Assembly (NCBI GenBank): GCA_012845835.1
Contig: JABAKD010000021.1
Span: 6,169,386-6,233,385 of the forward strand
Reading direction: 5' to 3'
Length of the DNA stretch: 64,000 nucleotides
Origin: Undaria pinnatifida
Lineage: Eukaryota; Sar; Phaeophyceae; Laminariales; Alariaceae
How positions within the stretch are numbered: position 1 is the first letter of the stretch; each line of letters opens with the position of its first letter. The translations under genes and the position numbers were made by a program. Below, piece by piece: positions 1 to 11,464 of this stretch. The notes beneath the pieces are model-generated. The model was not told the DNA's origin. It made no database searches and saw only the letters and a list, made by a program, of their open reading frames with translations.

Positions 1-289
1 AGGCGACACGTCCAGGTGCGACCGCGCATGATCCACACTCACATATGCCCCTGGTTTACGTGTTTTTGCCACAAGTGTCGATGGGCATGCCAATTGACAC
101 TTGGCTCGACTGTATCTGCAACTGTGGCCCACAGCCTTGTAGCTATGCACAGGTGGGGGTGCAGCGGAAGTGGCAGGGCTCCTGAGAACGGTCGCGCAAA
201 CACAATCTTAGGCGCCGAAACAGGACTTGGAACGCATTCATTCGCTCTCTCTGGCCAACGCGGCTATGCTCCCGATACCCAGGGGCAAA

Positions 290-562
290 GGTGCCATAAT
301 GGACCCCCTTTTGGGGTGCCGGTGTTTGAAGTGGCTCGGGGTCACTCGCGCGAGTAACCGCTCTGTTTCGTTTTGCGACCATATGTTTTCACGATGGTAT
401 CAATTGACGATATCAAGATCCGCAACATGGAATCATATTCTACGCTGAGCCGTACAATCACTTGAAGCATTTGTGTGCCCGTCAGGTATATAGTTGCTCG
501 CGCGAGTGGCTCAAGCCCGGCAGTGAAAACCGTAGACATGGCTGCCCCCTTCCCGTACTAAT
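290..562 (-). mobile_element. Degenerate MITE copy (palindrome-bearing family)
   Basis: This stretch has the same layout as the better copy at 1592-1848, read in the opposite direction. A palindromic core GTCACTCGCGCGAGT lies near the left end, and a second core, CTCGCGCGAGTGGCTC, lies about 145 bp further on. The flanking words (GTGGCTCGGGGTCACTCG and a TGTTTCGTTTTGCGA-like stretch) match the reverse complement of the 1592 copy. The terminal repeats are too eroded to fix the exact ends. No coding capacity is supported here. Confidence 0.6.
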
Positions 563-1591
563 GATACTCGTAAAAGATCAGTCTACCCGGTGCATCGTCT
601 GTTGAGTAGGTGAAGGGGTCTAAACGTAACCCCGCCCAAGAATAGAATCCCCTGCCTTACGAACCTAAGGGTGTGCAGAGCAGATTATAATGATATTCCG
701 AGCTCTTAACACCAGGTTATCAACGTTCGCACAATCCTACCAGGCTTGTGTGCCTTAGCCTTGAGAGAAATGGAGTATATATTCGTGAAATTTCTTGACA
801 AATGACTAACAGCTGGTTCCTCGCTTGAGGAACTCCAATCAAACAAGTACATGGTTATTCGATCCCACAACTTCAACCCTTACCGCACTATATTATGTGG
901 GGTGACTCGTAGGTTAAAGTTCGAGGTCTCATCCTGCAGGCCTATACCTGATAGAACCTGTGCGTTCATTGGGAGTATGGTGTCGCCATGACCCCGACAA
1001 ACAGCATTTTTAAGCTCGCTTGTGTCAACGCAATAGGGGGAGCTCAAACAGGTAAACGCTGAAGTGTTTTGCGCTGCAGCTCATTGTAGCCCATCCGACA
1101 TGGAACGTCATTCATTTTCAGTCTGAATGACAGGTTGTTGAACCTGTTTGAACCTCCGCGTAGGTTGTCGGTGTTCGGATAATTCGGTGGTTGGAGTAAG
1201 AGCCATATATCTCGCGATCGACGTGACCCGATCCATAGCATATGGTGTGATATACCTATTGGTAAGCGAATATGTATATATATCGCAGACGGCATTGTGT
1301 TTGGCATCGTCCTTGTGATCGCCTCTCTTTGGTTTATTTGTATCTGGAAAGCCATTTTCGCCCTCCGCACGCCTCGCCTCGAAACCAAACACTCAAGTTG
1401 TTGGTCACATAGCTTGTCCCAGACATCCATACAGTTGCGCGAACAACGTAGTACACATCCAGCATACACAACTGTTACAGAATGGCTCTTGGCCACACTC
1501 GAAAACACCGAAACCGCAAGAAGATGTTATAAAAACGGTGTCAAGGGTTGTGAAGCAACACCGTCACAACCGCCTGCCCATGGTAGACCAA
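563..1591. other. No supported gene
   Basis: Short overlapping open frames occur on both strands, the longest about 150 codons on the minus strand at 1044-1508. None shows a recognisable domain, and the composition looks non-coding. I see no repeat here that recurs elsewhere in the window. Confidence 0.5.
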
Positions 1592-1848
1592 GGCTACGGT
1601 AGGGGGGGTACCCCCGTTTTTACTGGTGTGTTTGAGCCACTCGCACGAGTGACTCTGTACCTCACGGATGAAAATGGTTTGGACAAATGATTTGGAGCAG
1701 CTTAAATTACCTTTGCATTGCGGGTCGATTTCGTCAATATAAAACATGAAAAAAACGTAAAATCGCAAAATAACAAAGGGGTTACTCGCGCGAGTGACCC
1801 CTAGCCACTGAAATTCAAGGCCCAAAGAGGGACCCCCCTACCGTAGCC
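1592..1848 (+). mobile_element. MITE with ~20 bp terminal inverted repeats and two internal palindromes
   Basis: The left end reads GGCTACGGTAGGGGGGGTA and the right end reads GACCCCCCTACCGTAGCC, which form terminal inverted repeats of about 20 bp. About 45-50 bp inside each end sits a palindrome: CCACTCGCACGAGTGAC on the left and TTACTCGCGCGAGTGAC on the right. The 257 bp body has no open frame, so this is a non-autonomous DNA element. Closely matching copies lie at about 42995-43263 and, in decayed form, at 290-562, 48228-48488, 56745-57005 and 60567-60800. The six bases before this copy (GACCAA) resemble those before the 43-kb copy (GATCAA), so the true end may lie about 6 bp further out. 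Confidence 0.85.
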
Positions 1849-1973
1849 CGGGGGAGTCCCCGGTCAAAATCTATCACCATTTTTAGTTTTGTCCGAAGAA
1901 ATTCTTTATCGTATTCCGGAGACCTCTCAGCGTCAAGGGCGTTCTTCGTGTGCTTTCTCTCCCCAATATCAAA

Positions 1974-2473
1974 NNNNNNNNNNNNNNNNNNNNNNNNNNN
2001 NNNNNNNNNNNNNNNNNNNNNNNNNNNNNNNNNNNNNNNNNNNNNNNNNNNNNNNNNNNNNNNNNNNNNNNNNNNNNNNNNNNNNNNNNNNNNNNNNNNN
2101 NNNNNNNNNNNNNNNNNNNNNNNNNNNNNNNNNNNNNNNNNNNNNNNNNNNNNNNNNNNNNNNNNNNNNNNNNNNNNNNNNNNNNNNNNNNNNNNNNNNN
2201 NNNNNNNNNNNNNNNNNNNNNNNNNNNNNNNNNNNNNNNNNNNNNNNNNNNNNNNNNNNNNNNNNNNNNNNNNNNNNNNNNNNNNNNNNNNNNNNNNNNN
2301 NNNNNNNNNNNNNNNNNNNNNNNNNNNNNNNNNNNNNNNNNNNNNNNNNNNNNNNNNNNNNNNNNNNNNNNNNNNNNNNNNNNNNNNNNNNNNNNNNNNN
2401 NNNNNNNNNNNNNNNNNNNNNNNNNNNNNNNNNNNNNNNNNNNNNNNNNNNNNNNNNNNNNNNNNNNNNNNNN
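1974..2473. other. Assembly gap, 500 N
   Basis: Exactly 500 unknown bases. The round number suggests a placeholder length rather than a measured one. The gap adjoins a very C-rich tract, which is a likely cause of assembly failure. Confidence 0.95.
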
Positions 2474-2520
2474 CCCCCCCCCCCCTCCCCCACCCCTCCC
2501 CCCCCCTTCCCCCCAGGCCC

Positions 2521-2562
<42 letters not shown>

Positions 2563-3444
2563 CCCTCCCCCCCCGCTCCCCCCCCCCTTCCCCCCCCCCT
2601 CTCCTTCCCCCCCCCCTCGCCTTCGCCCCTCGCCCTCCCCCCCCCTCCCTCCCCCCCTCTCTCCCCCGCCCTCCCCTCCCCCCCCTGCCCCCCCCCCCCC
2701 CCTACACCCTTCCCCCTCCCCCCCCACATCCTCCCCCCCTCCGCATTCCCCTTTCCTCCCTCCCCCCCCCCCTTCACCCCCCCCTTCCCCCCTCCGCCCT
2801 CCCCTCCCCCCCTCCTCCCCCCCCCCCCTCCCCCTCCCCCTCCCCTTCTTTCCCCTGCCCTCCCCCCCTGCCCTCCCCCCCTGCCTTCCCCCCCCCGCCC
2901 TTCCCCCCCTCCCCCGCTGCCTTCCCTTCTCTGCCCTCCCAACCCCCCCCCCTCCCCGCTCCCCCCGTCCCCCCCCCCCCCCCCTCCCCTTCTCCTCCCT
3001 CCCCTCCCCCGTCTCCTCCCCCTCCCCGTCCCCTCCCTCCCCTCCCCCCGCTTCCCCCTCCCTCCCTCCCCCCTTATCCGCCCCCCCCCTCCTCCCCCCC
3101 CACCTTCTTCCTCCCCCCCTTCCCCTCCCCCCCCCCTCCCTCCCCCCGCATTCCCCCCTTTCCCCTCCCCCCCCTCGCCCCCCCCCCCCCCCCCCGCCCC
3201 CCCCCTCCCCCCGCCCCCCCCCTCCCCCCGCCCCCCCCCCCCACCCCCCCCCGCCCCCCCCCCCCCCCCCCCCTCCCCCCCACACCACCCCCCTCCCCCC
3301 CTCGCGCTCCCCCCGCCGCCCTCTCCCCCCCCCCCCCCCCCCCCCCCCCTCCCCCCCCTAACCTTTCCCCCAGCCCCCCCCTCCCCCTCGCCCTCCCCCC
3401 CCCATCCTCCTCCCCCCCCCATCCTCCTCCCCCCCCCTCCCCCT
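2474..3444. repeat. C-rich low-complexity tract, left part
   Basis: Runs of C are broken by single T, TT, G or A on this strand, so the opposite strand is G-rich and could form quadruplexes. Long apparent open frames (poly-Pro on plus, poly-Gly on minus) are compositional artefacts. The tract ends at the CCCCT target duplication of the copia element and appears to continue at 9829. Confidence 0.9.
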
Positions 3445-3983
3445 TGTTCGTGGTAGCGGCATGTATGTTTTAACTGTACTGCGGTGAAACTCTGTTTGGT
3501 TGGTTTGAATAGCAGAACTGTTGATTGTATGTTGTTGAACCAGAATACTCTTGTTGTGGTGCTACGGTACTTCGGTAGATCGTACATGTGCACGACTTAT
3601 ACATCGGACCGTAGTGGTGTGTACGGTACGTTGGTATGTCGGTACGTTGGACGCGTTGACGAGTAGGAACATTCCTGTAGTGTTGCTAACACGATATAGC
3701 TTGTCTCAACGAACAGCCTAGCAATAAGTTACAGTTACATATGTTGTGTCACGGAGGTAAGTTACAGGGATCGTCTCGTGGTATCAAATATCACCCACGA
3801 GCAGTCCCACGCGTATGTACGAGTAGGCACTATGCGAGGAGGTTGAGGTATTCGACTACGAGCGGTTGTTACTGGGCTGTGAAGAGTTGGCCCACATGAC
3901 CCACTCCACTTTCTGACCTGTCTCTCCAGACATTGGTCTCTCTAATACAAGACCTTTCTCCAGAAGCTACTGATTCACCAACA
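3445..3983 (+). repeat. 5' LTR of the copia element (539 bp)
   Basis: It starts TGTTCGTGGTAGCGG and ends CCAACA, giving the usual TG...CA ends. It aligns end to end with 9297-9828. By eye I count about 26 substitutions plus one 7-base indel (extra bases in the GGTATCAAATATCACCC region of this copy), which is roughly 5% divergence. Confidence 0.95.
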
Positions 3984-4071
3984 CGCTATAGCGCTATTGG
4001 TCGACTGCTGTACGTCCCCCTGGACTGTGTTCGACGAGACTGTGAGGGCGGCTTGATCAAACGGCATCGTC

Positions 4072-5331
4072 ATGGCTGAACAGGAGGGAGGTGACCCTGC
4101 GGCAAACCAACAGGGTGACCCGCAGGTCCTTGGTGAGAGCATGGATTCCTTAGAGTCTCGAGTGTCTCAAATGCTGGATATGTTTTCTGAACAGCAGCAG
4201 ATGCTCCAGACAGTTGTTGAGACACACCAGAGGGAGAATGTGGAGTCCTCTAGTTCGCGTGCTGCGCCGCGAGGCATCGAGCTAGAGTCTGGTGTGCACC
4301 AATCGGGTGCTGCCTGTAGGACCGCGGGGAGTACGGGAGGCGATACCCTAGGCTTTGGCGTGTCCGGCATGAGGGTTGGGAGTAGGGGTGTTGTAGACCC
4401 AGGCTTGAACCCGCGTGTTTCTGTTGAGAATCGTTCCTCTGTTCCTGCAGTAAACTTTGGTTCGGTTGACGGGACTGTTGGTGGGGCTTTAGGTAGCCAG
4501 TCTTCTGTTCCGCCCACTACCTTAGCAAGTGAGGGGTGAGGAAAAGTCGCTAGTGGGAACACACTGATCCCAGCGGCTGTCAGTAGTTCGGGGGAGAGCT
4601 TGGGTGGGGGTCTTTTCAAGAAAGTTCCCAAGACTCCAGAATTTATTGGTACTGATGTATCGTATCCTTCATGGTCGCAGAATTTTCTGCTCAAAGCTCG
4701 TCACTACAATCTGAGCGAGCCGTTCACCTGTGATATCGACATTAAAATCGCCGACGTTAATTTCGACTTGACCCCTTGGATAGAGAAGGGATACAGCGTT
4801 GGTGTACTGCGTCAGCATGAGATTGCTTGGTGGTTTCTGTTCGACTGCTTGAAGAAAGACAGCCACAAAAACATGGCAGGGCAAGCTGGTTCCCCGTATA
4901 AGGCTTTTCGCGCGCCCAAGGATCACTTTCTACCGTTGAGTCAGAGTCAAATTCGAGTGCAGGAAGAAAAGCTGAAGTCTCTGCGCATGCGTTCCCACGA
5001 GAATCCCACAACTTTCTTTTCATCCATCAGAGAGACGCTTGGTGTGTTGACCATGCTTGAAGTAACGAAGGATGATCGTGAAGTGTGCAATCTCATGCTG
5101 GAAGGACTGTCCCCCGAGTACAAGACTTTACGTGAGACTCTTGTGGTGTTCTGTTCGAATGACCCCTCTTTCATCGATAATAAAGTGCGTGAGCGGTACC
5201 TAGACTTGCAAGCACAGGGTGGTTCTAAGATGCAGAATAGTGTTGCTCTGGTGTCTAGGCCTGCGAAGAAGAAGAGTAACTTCAAGAAGCACAACAAGCA
5301 GAAGTCTAACTCTGAGTCTGATTCCTCATAG
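4072..5331 (+). pseudogene. gag: copia gag, with one in-frame TGA
   Basis: This encodes the capsid-like Gag of the element. One reading frame runs from the ATG at 4072 to the TAG at 5329-5331, broken only by a TGA at 4537-4539. The upstream part is Gln/Ser/Gly-rich with a short helical stretch (residues about 20-60). The part after the TGA contains the conserved Gag core, including a WWFLFDCL stretch and ...LMLEGLSPEYKTLRE, as expected for copia Gag, and ends in a Lys-rich tail. A zinc-knuckle remnant (GHMKLHC, about 5356-5380) lies just downstream in the next frame and has lost its first cysteines, so a frameshift separates gag from pol. A recoded TGA is possible but less likely than a nonsense mutation. 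Confidence 0.85.
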
Positions 5332-7671
5332 AAGTCTTTTCAGGGGAGGTGAGGAGGTGGGTCACATGAAGCTCCACTGCAAGGCTCGCATCATCCCTCA
5401 TCCTTCCCAGACTGGAAAGCCCGAGGCCGACGAGAATGAGAGCGGTGAGCAGCGTGCTATTCCTGATTCGGATCTGGTGTGCAGAAATGGTAGTTACCGC
5501 ATGAGTGATGACTGCCAAAAGGTGTTGCTTGCAGCATGTCGTAAGGAAGTGGTCTTGAAGGCGTGTGATGATTTGAGTAGAATGTGGTATGATGTCTCTG
5601 GTCTGAAGTGTCCGATGACGTCCCGTGATGGTCTGATTATGAGCGCCGTCAGTAATGATATGATCCTGAAATCTGTCAACAAGGCTAGATATGTCGAGGA
5701 TTGGTATGCTGACACAGGCACTTCATATCACATGACTGATTCCCTGTCTTGCATGAGAGACTTGAAGCCTTGCGACAGAAGTGTGAATGGAATTGGTGGC
5801 GTGTCTTGTGAAGTAGCTTACTCCGGAACGCTAGACTTGGTATTTGTGACTGCTGACAGTGAGTTCTCCGTGGAGTTGAAGAACGTATTGTACTCTCCCA
5901 ACTTGGGGTATACTCTCTTTTCTCCGAGTGCAGAGTTTGATGGTGAGTCATGGAATGGTCTTGGTGGTCCTAATAGTGTCATGACTGCATTCAATGGACA
6001 AGTAACTTTACAGAACTTCGATGGCATGCTGATAACGTCTGCGTATCGCCTAGGAGAAGCCTCTGTTGGTACGGTGTTGGCTGCTCTCACTCCCGCCAAC
6101 CCCAAGCATGAAACTATCAACGATTTCCACATCATTTTTGCACATTCGCACGAGGGTCTTCTTCGCACTACTGCAAAGCGATTAGGTACCAAGTTGGTTG
6201 GTGACATGCATGCTTGTTCAGGGTGTTCGATGTCGAAGGCTATTCGGAAAGGAATCGTTCGGGAAACTAAAACTCGATCGGATAAAAAGTTGGGCAGAGT
6301 TTTCGTTGACCTTGGAGGAAGAAAGGACATTGCGTCCGTAAGGGGAAAACATTACCCCAATATTGTGAAGGATGATTTCACGAGACGTGCATGGCTGTAT
6401 TTCCTGAAAAATAAATCAGACGCTGGCAGTGCTTTCCGGAGTTTTCTTGCGAGTGTGCGTGCTGATGGTGTCCCGTCATTGGTTGAAATTGTTAGGTCTG
6501 ACAATGGTGGGGAGTTTTTCGGGGGGGAGTTTGCATCTGTGTGCAACGAGCTTTTAATCAAACAAGAGTTCACACCGGCATATATTCCGCAATATAATGG
6601 TGTTGCAGAGCGTGGGCTGGGATTGATAGAGGAGGCCGCGATGGCGGCTCGTATTTAAGCTAAAGTTCTTGTTGGGCATGTACAGTTACCTAAGACTGAT
6701 AACTCTGGGCTGAGGCTATGCACTGGGCTTGCGAAGCGATGAACCACACTGCGTGTTCTGCTAACCCTGAATCCAAATCGCCGTATGAAATGTGGTATGG
6801 TGAACCTCGTCCCGCTAGACCGTATCCGTTTTTAAAGCCCGCCTACTGTAGGTGGCAGCGACCGTCAAAGCTGCTGCCGAAGGGTGAGAGTTGTTTCTAT
6901 GTCGGTCCTTCGAGAGACCACCCGCGTAATTGTCATAGAGTACTTACTAGGGCTGGTACTATTCAAGAAACGAGGGATGTGACGTGGGAGGTGCTGCCGT
7001 CACAGCTCCTTCCGCTGCAACCTTCTTTGCCGATAGAGGTAGCAGAGGAGGGAGGGGAGGATAGTGACGACGATGTTGAAACCGAGATATGGCCGCTTCT
7101 GGGAAGAGGAGTTGCTCACACACTTTTGAAACGTGATGCCGTGCCCTCTGGTGCTGGAGTCAAAGGGGTTGAGAGTGTTGGCGCAGGTAGTATAGGCCCG
7201 TCCTTTTCTGTTCCATCTTCCCCTCCTGAACCGTCCGCCCCCGTAAATATTTCTTCCGGTAGTGTAGCTCCTTCTGTGTCTTCGCCTGTGAATGACGGGG
7301 AGGGCCAGGGAGGGCAGGAATCAGGAGAGGTAGAGATGGGGGATCTGGGAGGGGATGATGAGGTAGAGTCGATGGGGCAGGGAAGGCATGATGATGAAGA
7401 GTCGATTGGGTCGGGAGGACTTGTAGAGGCGGAGGCATCCCCTCCAGCCGCTCGTCGTCCGCGGCATGTGGCCGAGCTTGCTGACTTTAATACTTCCGCA
7501 CGTGAAAATGATGATGTAAGAGAAGGTAGGACTCGCGCGCAAACTCGTGCAGTCAACCAGCAGAGTGTACCCGGCCTCATGGCCACCCTAGGACCCATCT
7601 TCGCGACAGAGGTCGTGTACTCAATGTTGTCGGAGCAGAGAGCAGGTGATGAGACGGAATTGCCGAAATAA
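5332..7671 (+). pseudogene. pol: copia pol, protease and integrase part, broken
   Basis: The protease active site is seen as DTGTS at 5711-5725. The integrase follows with an HHCC-like zinc region ending CSGCSM (about 6215-6235). Its catalytic triad is present: D in VFVDLGG (about 6300), D in VRSDNGGEF (about 6496) and E in NGVAERGLG (about 6600). A TAA at 6656-6658 replaces what should be Gln in ARIQAKVL. A frameshift near 6700 then moves the sequence to frame 1, where LWAEAMHWACEAMN and SPYEMWYG continue the integrase C-terminal region. A variable acidic and Ser-rich linker precedes the reverse transcriptase. The lesions make this a pseudogene. Confidence 0.9.
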
Positions 7672-9221
7672 CTGATTCAGGATGTAGAATCGGAGCCTGG
7701 TAGTTAACAGGAAGCCCAGCGTTCGAAGTACGCTAAGATTTGGGAAGGAGCCAGGTCTGCCGAAATTGAAGGCTTGATAAGAGCAGGAACGTTCACGTTG
7801 GCAGTAAAAGTCCCGATAGGCTGTAATGTGATTGATGCTAGGTGGGTTTTCAAGTGGAAAGCAGACAAAACAGGAAAGATAGTGAAGGCCAAGGCTAGGA
7901 TTGTAGCGAAGGGCTTCAAGCAGAGGTATGATGTGGATTATCTTGAGACATTCTCGCCTACCGCAAATGCTGCATCTTTACGATTGCTGATAGTGTTGGC
8001 GTGTTTGTACAATTTTGAATTACTCCACTGGGATATTGAGCAAGCATTTGTTCAGTCGGAATTGGATCACGAGGTGTTCATGAAGTTGCCTCCTGGCTGC
8101 GGGTCGATGTCAGGAAAGGTTGTCCGTTTGAACAAGAGTTTGTACGGATTGAAGCAGGCTTCTAGGACATTTTACAAGAGGCTGGTGTCGGAACTGAAGA
8201 GGATTGGTTTTGAGCAGTCGATGTCTGACCCCTGTGTCCTGCGTTTCATGGTGGGAGACGATGTATTGGGGATGGTCGCGATCCACGTGGATGACATTCT
8301 GTATGCAGGAAGTAAGAGCGTTGCCAAGGTGGTTGTGGCAGCACTAGGTGACTCTCTTCCTACGAAGGACTTGGGGGAGGTCAAGTTCTTTCTAGGTTGC
8401 GAATATATTCGCGACCGTGAGGCTCGTACGATTGAGATTTATCAGGAAAGTTATATCAGGAGTGTTCTCGAGAGATTCAATATCTGTCGCACCAGCTCGA
8501 TCCCTGCTTCCCTTGCCAATGATAACAGGTCCGTGATGGAGGATGAGGGGGCAGGAGATGTGCCGTTCCGAGAGGTGGTGGGGAGCCTGATGTGGATCGC
8601 CAGCCAGAAAAGGCCCAACATCGCGAATGCTGTGCGGGCGGTGGCGAGGCACTCTCACGAACCAAAGAGGAGCCACTGGAAGGCAGCTCAGAAGAATCTC
8701 AATTATCTTCTGGAAACGGCGCATCTGACTTTGAAGTTCATACAGGATAGTTCGGTGGACGAAGGCACGTTGGTGTATGTAGATGCTGACTTTGCAAGTA
8801 GGGCCACTGACCGTAGATCAGTTTCGTGGCGTGGATGCTTGTAGAATGGATTTCTAGGACGCAGAAATGCGTTTCACAGTCAACTTCAGAAGCAGAGTAT
8901 CTTGCGATGGGAGATGGTGTAAAGGAGGCTCTGTTTGTAAACGGAATGCTTCAGTTCCTGAGGCCTAGTGCGAAGCCTCGTAAGATAGATGTCCTTGAAG
9001 ACAACGAGGGGGCGATTGCGCTCGCAGAGAACCCGCTGAGCTCGAGTAGGAGTAAGCACATCGATGTGAGGCACCACTTTCTTGGGAATCTGACCGAGGA
9101 GGGTGTGATCGAAGTCACCCACGTCCCCAGCGGGAAACAACACGCGGACATCCTCACGAAAGCGTTGCCGAGAGATCTTTTTGAAGTTCACCGCGACTTT
9201 GCACTTGGTATCAAGAAGTAG
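7672..9221 (+). pseudogene. pol: copia pol, reverse transcriptase and RNase H part, broken
   Basis: This continues frame 1 through TAA codons at 7669-7671 and 7705-7707, both of which fit Gln codons changed by C to T. Reverse transcriptase landmarks are ARWVFKWK, KARIVAKGFKQ, WDIEQAFVQSEL, SLYGLKQASR and the catalytic IHVDDILYAG, a His variant of the usual YVDD. RNase H landmarks are YVDADFASRATDRRS, then QSTSEAEY, EDNEGAIALAENP, RSKHIDVRHHF and the terminal KQHADILTKALP. A frameshift near 8825 joins frame 1 to frame 3 within RNase H. The final stop is at 9219-9221, followed by the polypurine tract. Confidence 0.92.
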
Positions 9222-9296
9222 AGGTTTGAGTCGTTTTGTTTTTGTTTTTGTTTGATATGTATTTAATCTGGTAGATACAACAGCCCCTAGGGAGGG

Positions 9297-9828
9297 TGTT
9301 CGTGATAGCGGCATGTATGTACCAACTGTACTGCGGTGAAACTCTGATTGGTTGGTTTGAATAGCAGAACTGTGGATTGTATGTTGTTGTACCAGAATAA
9401 TCTTCTTGTGGTGCTACGGTACTTCGGTAGATCGTACATGTGCACGACTTTTACATCGGACCGTAGTGGTGTGTACGGTACGTTGGTACGTCAGTACGTT
9501 GGACACATTGACGAGTAGAAACATTCCTGTAGTGTTGCTAACACGATATAGCTTGTCTCAACGAACAGCCTAGCAATAAGTTACAGTTACATATGTTGTG
9601 TTACGGAGGTATATTACAGGGATCGTCTCGTGGTATCACCCACGAGCAGTCGCACGCGTATGTACGAGTAGGCACTATGGGAGGAGGTTTAGGTATTCGA
9701 CTACGAGCGGTTGTTACTGGGCTGTGAAGAGTTGGCCCACATGACCCACTCCACTTTCAGACCTGTCTCTCCGGACATTGGTCTCTCTAGTACAAGACCT
9801 TTCTCCAGAAGCCACTGATTTACCAACA
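9297..9828 (+). repeat. 3' LTR of the copia element (532 bp)
   Basis: It starts TGTTCGTGATAGCGG directly after the polypurine tract and ends ACCAACA. It pairs with 3445-3983 along its whole length. Confidence 0.95.
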
Positions 9829-11273
9829 CCCCTCCCATCCCTCCCCCCGCCTCCCCCCCCCCGCCCTCCCCCCCCCGCCCTCCCCCCGCCCTCCCCCCCC
9901 CCTCCCCCCCCCCTCCCCCCCCCCTCCCCCCCCCTCCCCTCCCCCTCCCCCCCCCCTCCCCCCCCCCCCCCCCCCGCCCTCCCCCCCCCGCCCGCCCCCC
10001 GCCCTCCCCCCCCCCTCCCCCCCCCCTCCCCCCCCCTCCCCTCCCCCTCCCCCCCCCCCTTCCCCCCCCCCCTCCCCCCCCCCTCCCCCCCCCTTCCCCC
10101 CCCCCTCCCCCCCCCCTCCCCCCCCCCTCCCCCCCCCCTCCCCCCCCCCCTCCCCCCCCCATCCCCCCCCCCTCCCCCCCCCCTCCCCCCCCCCCTTCCC
10201 CCCCCCCTCCCCCCCCTCTCCCCCCCCCTTCCCCCCCCCCTCCCCCCCCCCTCCCCCCCCCTTCCCCCCCCCCTCCCCCCCCCCTCCCCCCCCCTTCCCC
10301 CCCCCCTCCCCCCCCCCTCCCCCCCCCCTTCCCCCCCCCCTCCCCCCCCCCTCCCCCCCCCCCCCCCCCCCCCCCCTCCCCCCCCCATCCCCCCCCCCTC
10401 CCCCCCCCCTCCCCCCCCCTTCCCCCCCCCCCCTCTTCTCCCCGAACCCTCCCCCCCCCCCTTTCCCCCCCCCGCCCCCCGCCTCCCCCCCCCCGCCCTC
10501 CCCCCCCCCCCCTCCCCCCCCCCCTCCCCCCCTCCCCCCCCCCCCTCCCCCCCTCTCCCCCCCCCCTCCCCCCCCCCCCTCCCCCCCGCCCCCCTCCCTC
10601 CCCCCCCCCCTCCCCCCCCCCCCCCCCTCCCCCCCCCCCCTCCCCCCCCCCCCCCCCCCACCCCCCCCACCCTCCCTCCCCCCCCTCCCCTCGCCTTCCC
10701 CCCTCGCCTTCCCCCCCCCCCCCTCTCTCCCCCCCTCCCTTCCCCGCCCTCTCCTCCCCCCCTCCCCCCCCCCCCCTTCACCTTCCCCCCCCCCCCCCCC
10801 CCCATCCTCCCCCCCTCCCCCTCCCCCTTCCCTCCCTCTCCTCCCCTCCCTCCCCTCCCCCGTCCCCTCCCCCTCCCCCTCCCCTCCCTCCCCCCAACCC
10901 CCCCTACCCCCCCTCTCCGTCCCCCCTCACCCCCCCTCCCCCCCCCTCCCCCCCCCTCCCCCCCCCTCCCCCCCCCCCCCCCCCCCCTCCCTCATCCTCC
11001 CCCCCTTCCCCTTCCCCCCCCTTCCCTCCCCCCGCATTCCCCCCCCCGCCCTCCCCGCCCCGCCCTCCCCCCCCCCCCCACCTCCCGCCCCCAACCTTCC
11101 CCCCCAGCCCCCCCCCTCCCCCTCCCCCCCCCCCCCCCCCCCCTCATCCTCCCCCCCTTCTCCTCCCCCTCCCCTCCCTCCTCTCGCATTCCCCCCCCCC
11201 GCCCTCCCCCCCCCCCCCCCCCTTCCACCTTCCCCACCCCCCCCCCCATCCTCCCCCCCTCCCCCTCCCCGCA
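9829..11273. repeat. C-rich low-complexity tract, right part
   Basis: This is the continuation of the tract interrupted by the copia element. The first ~600 bp are quite regular, mostly runs of about 9-11 C separated by T or TT. The distal part is more irregular with G, A and CATCC words. It ends at the unique sequence GCAAACCGACAGC. Long poly-Pro and poly-Gly frames here are artefacts. Confidence 0.9.
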
Positions 11274-11464
11274 AACCGACAGCTTCAAAGCAAGAATAAA
11301 GTTGAATATATTATTTTATTGAAGTACATTCGTTTGTGACCCGCTGAACCAAGTTGACTCGACTACACGAAGTGTAGGTCTCACGGGTTCACGCAAACCT
11401 AATCCCCACAACCCTACTTGTTGCACATGACTTACTGTCTGTTGCCCGTGGCGGGTATTGTCGT

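Larger units (their letters stand above)
3445..9828 (+). mobile_element. Ty1/copia-type LTR retrotransposon, inactivated
   Basis: This is a full-length element of 6384 bp. Two LTRs flank gag, protease, integrase, reverse transcriptase and RNase H in that order, which is the copia arrangement. The five bases before the 5' LTR (3440-3444) and after the 3' LTR (9829-9833) are both CCCCT, as expected for a target site duplication, although the C-rich surroundings weaken this. A polypurine tract AGGGAGGG (9289-9296) directly precedes the 3' LTR. I could not assign the primer-binding site after 3983 to a tRNA. Coding regions carry several stops and frameshifts, so the copy cannot act alone. Confidence 0.95.

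Noticed and set aside
1815-3593. Very long poly-Gly / poly-Pro open frames over the N gap and C-rich tract
   Set aside because: They arise from homopyrimidine sequence and unknown bases and have no start context or domain.
9714-11322. Proline-rich open frame of ~510 codons and Gly-rich antisense frames
   Set aside because: Artefact of the C-rich tract; there are no stops simply because C-rich codons cannot form them.
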